This document shows, in pieces, positions 62,050-64,000 of a DNA stretch of 64,000 bases. The translations under genes and the position numbers were made by a program. The notes beneath the pieces were generated by a model that worked only from the letters and a program-made list of their open reading frames with translations, ran no database searches and was not told the origin of the DNA. Source of the DNA: Isochrysis galbana (taxonomy: Eukaryota > Haptophyta > Isochrysidales > Isochrysidaceae). The first letter of the stretch is position 1; the number at the start of each line of letters is the position of its first letter. The stretch is from the NCBI GenBank assembly GCA_018136815.1, contig CM030933.1:1240001-1304000 (forward strand), in the 5' to 3' direction.

Positions 62050-62800
62050 GCGGTGGCCTGGATCACCACCATTACCCCTCTACGATCCTCAACACTTAAC
62101 CGGCATGGGAGAATCCAAAGAGCAGCGGATAGAATTCTATGGGAGAGCCCATACACTAGTAGGAGCACTAAATGGGTGAAATACCCGCACTACTCCCTAA
62201 GCAACACACAGAGCTCGTCGTTTATATTGGGAACCGGCCTCTTGCACTGGACGGCGCACGTCAAGGCGCTACAAGCGAAATGGACACTAAACTACCTAAA
62301 CGCGAGAAAAGCTATATGAAAACACGCGCTAGACGCGTGGTTCTGTCGTACCGGACTCGGCCGCGGCGCCGTCCTCTCCACGGTACCCCCAAGACGCTCA
62401 CCCGTAGTATAAGGGGGAACCCAACACTGCCGACGTTCTGGCAGAACGTTCTGGAAGGAGGCCCTAACAAATTTTAGGTCCCTGGAAATCCGCCGCTCAC
62501 GCCTCACGAGAGCAGGAGCGCTATCCCAACCACTTTGGCACAACCCTCACGAACCGCCGCCGCTAAAACGCGCAGCGTGGATCAGCCTATGGGAATCCCT
62601 ACAAGCGCATGTCGCCCACAACGTCTTCAAAGACGAGACATTCACTACACCGTACACGCGCGAAGAATGTGCACAATACCTGGATCACCTTCCCGAAGTC
62701 TTCGAGCACGAAGGAAAAAGAATAAACAAGTCGGAATTTCTCGACTCGTGGGGGCACGTAGTACAGCAAGCCTCGCCCAGTCACAAAGCCCAATTATGCA
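62050..62800 (+). mobile_element. Non-LTR retrotransposon (LINE) C-terminal fragment
   Basis: Broken plus-strand frames encode the region downstream of a LINE reverse transcriptase: NRHGRIQRAADRILW, LLHWTAHVKALQAKWTLNYL, then KHALDAWFCRTG, PTLPTFWQNVLE, LWESLQAHVAHNVFKDETFT, TPYTREECAQYLDHLPEVFE and LDSWGHVVQQAS. The phrase order (W-x-x-H-x-K-A-L-x-x-x-W, then DAWF, then LPxFW) is typical of a LINE group frequent in algal genomes. The coding signal moves between frames (near 62320, 62400 and 62470), so the copy is dead and 5'-truncated; no catalytic YxDD region is present. Confidence 0.7.
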
Positions 62801-63086
62801 GCGGCCCGCCGGCGACCGGCCTCCTGCTCGGAGGTTCACCTCGTACTTTCTGATAGCGATCGGGTGGACGCACCCGGTGCGCTCGCTACCGAATCCTTGT
62901 GGTGGTGCCGGGGGTCTGCGTCAAACGGCCTATTTGTCCTAATGATTCTCGATTTGTTTCGAGAGTCGTTCCACCAAGTCCGCCATTTGTTTGTTGTATT
63001 CACGGCCACATTTTTTTCAGACCTCCTCCTTTCGTCGTTTGAAGTGCGGATGCCTTCATCCCCTATCCACTCCGCGTCAAACGAGG

Positions 63087-63111
63087 GGTACCAAATGAAG
63101 GCAAACGACCT
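63087..63111 (+). repeat. 25-bp element, inverted partner of 23786-23810
   Basis: A perfect 25-base match in inverted orientation to the copy near 23.8 kb. The surroundings (CTCCTTTCGTCGTTTGAAGT upstream) do not match. Confidence 0.5.
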
Positions 63112-64000
63112 CCGGGCTGGTGGCAGTAGTGGTACTAACGCTCAGTTGTTTTGTAGTACTAGTATTATTATCGACGGGGCTGAGGGCTGAGGGTGATTGT
63201 GATTGTACGGGGCCACCTCGGGGGTTGTCCGCGATGGAGAGTGGGTGTCGCGAGGCCCCCATTGACCCCCACTGATAAAAGTAGGTTAGATGTTGGCCTT
63301 CCCCTAGCCATATCCCATGCGGATTTTGCGTACACCACCAGGCACTGCACGGTGCCCGGGGTCACACCATTGTAGCACAAAACATTATAACTCTTCTCTT
63401 ACACTTCAATCTTCGATGCTACTCGTCACTTGCACGCCGCGCGTCAACCGCCAAGCTTTCAGCTCTTGGCAGCTAGGCATGCGATTGGGCTGTTGAGGAC
63501 TGCAAAACCAGAAGCCACACCACCTTCGTCCACGCCCTGGAGCTTTGTTCGCACGAGATGGCCAGCGTGCCGATTAATGAGGACGCGTCTAAGTGGGGAG
63601 GAAGGAGGGGAGTTGGGGTTGGGGAGGAGTTAGGTGGGCCGAGGCTCTGGCTGATTCAAGAGTAACATCTGGGGGGCGAGACATTAGAGGCACGGGAGAC
63701 GGATCACCCTGTCTTGGACTTGAGGAACGTAGAGTACACGCCTAGCTCGGAGATCGTTTGCCCGCGATAAACCTCTCCCGATCGAACGAGAATGCCGGGG
63801 AACGCCTGTGGCCAGGAGATTGATTCGGCACGCTAACTCCGCCAAAGCCAATAAGTAAAAGCGCGACCACACGCAGACTGAGCTTGCTCCAGCCCTCAAC
63901 GAGGTAAAGCAGCGAACTTCCATGGGCCAAGAGATGGGAATGACTTGCCTTGGGTTCAATTTTTTGCATGAGAATGTAGGCAGAGCGCTGCGCCCTCGTC
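63112..64000. other. No supported gene
   Basis: Short frames on both strands (for example a minus frame at 63742-63969 with LRVVALLLIGFGGVSVPN) lack start context or recognisable domains. One could be an exon of a gene continuing beyond the right edge. Confidence 0.35.

Overview
The window is eukaryotic nuclear DNA, GC-rich, with short GT-AG introns, long polypyrimidine promoter tracts, many G/C homopolymers and dense dispersed repeats. A complex-plastid alga is likely, most probably a haptophyte. The reasons are a Tic22-family import protein and an HHL1-like plastid protein that both begin with secretory signal peptides, a BspA/DUF285-type protein with an enormous Ser/Pro-rich region, and an algal-type LINE fragment. 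The lineage is an inference from style; no rRNA or organelle marker is present.

Layout. 1-5.8 kb: a class-II glutamine amidotransferase-like gene (minus, runs off the left edge) is divergent from a multi-exon ammonium transporter (plus) across a 1.56 kb CT/GA-rich promoter. 5.8-9 kb: gene-poor, with a degenerate tandem repeat and a small spliced gene (minus). 9.06-21.03 kb: a block bounded by a 70-bp inverted repeat. It holds a giant secreted-type protein gene (minus, about 2.9 thousand codons) and small plus-strand genes, one with an exonuclease-like motif. 22-23 kb: a Deltex-type WWE/DTC ubiquitin-ligase gene. 24-27.5 kb: a Mutator-like fragment, then the divergent Tic22/HHL1-like pair. 27.5-35 kb: a repeat-rich zone with a chromodomain-bearing Ty3/gypsy fossil. 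35-41.7 kb: SLX1 (minus), a probable membrane protein, a secreted protein (minus) and an XRCC2-like RAD51 paralog. 42-47 kb: repeats, a CXC-domain protein and an NAD(P)-binding reductase. 47.9-53.5 kb: a Tubby-like protein and a PX-domain protein. 54.6-57.7 kb: a second composite repeat zone built from the same modules as 28-35 kb. 57.9-60.4 kb: a PP2A B''/TON2-type regulatory subunit in seven exons (minus). 61-64 kb: a short helical coding fragment, a LINE C-terminal fragment and gene-poor sequence.

Functional themes. A nitrogen pair (ammonium uptake and glutamine amidotransfer) shares one promoter region. Two plastid-directed proteins share another. Two recombination-repair proteins (SLX1, XRCC2) lie within 4 kb of each other. 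The two repeat zones share at least five repeat families, which suggests they derive from related composite elements. I found no tRNA, rRNA or CRISPR array.
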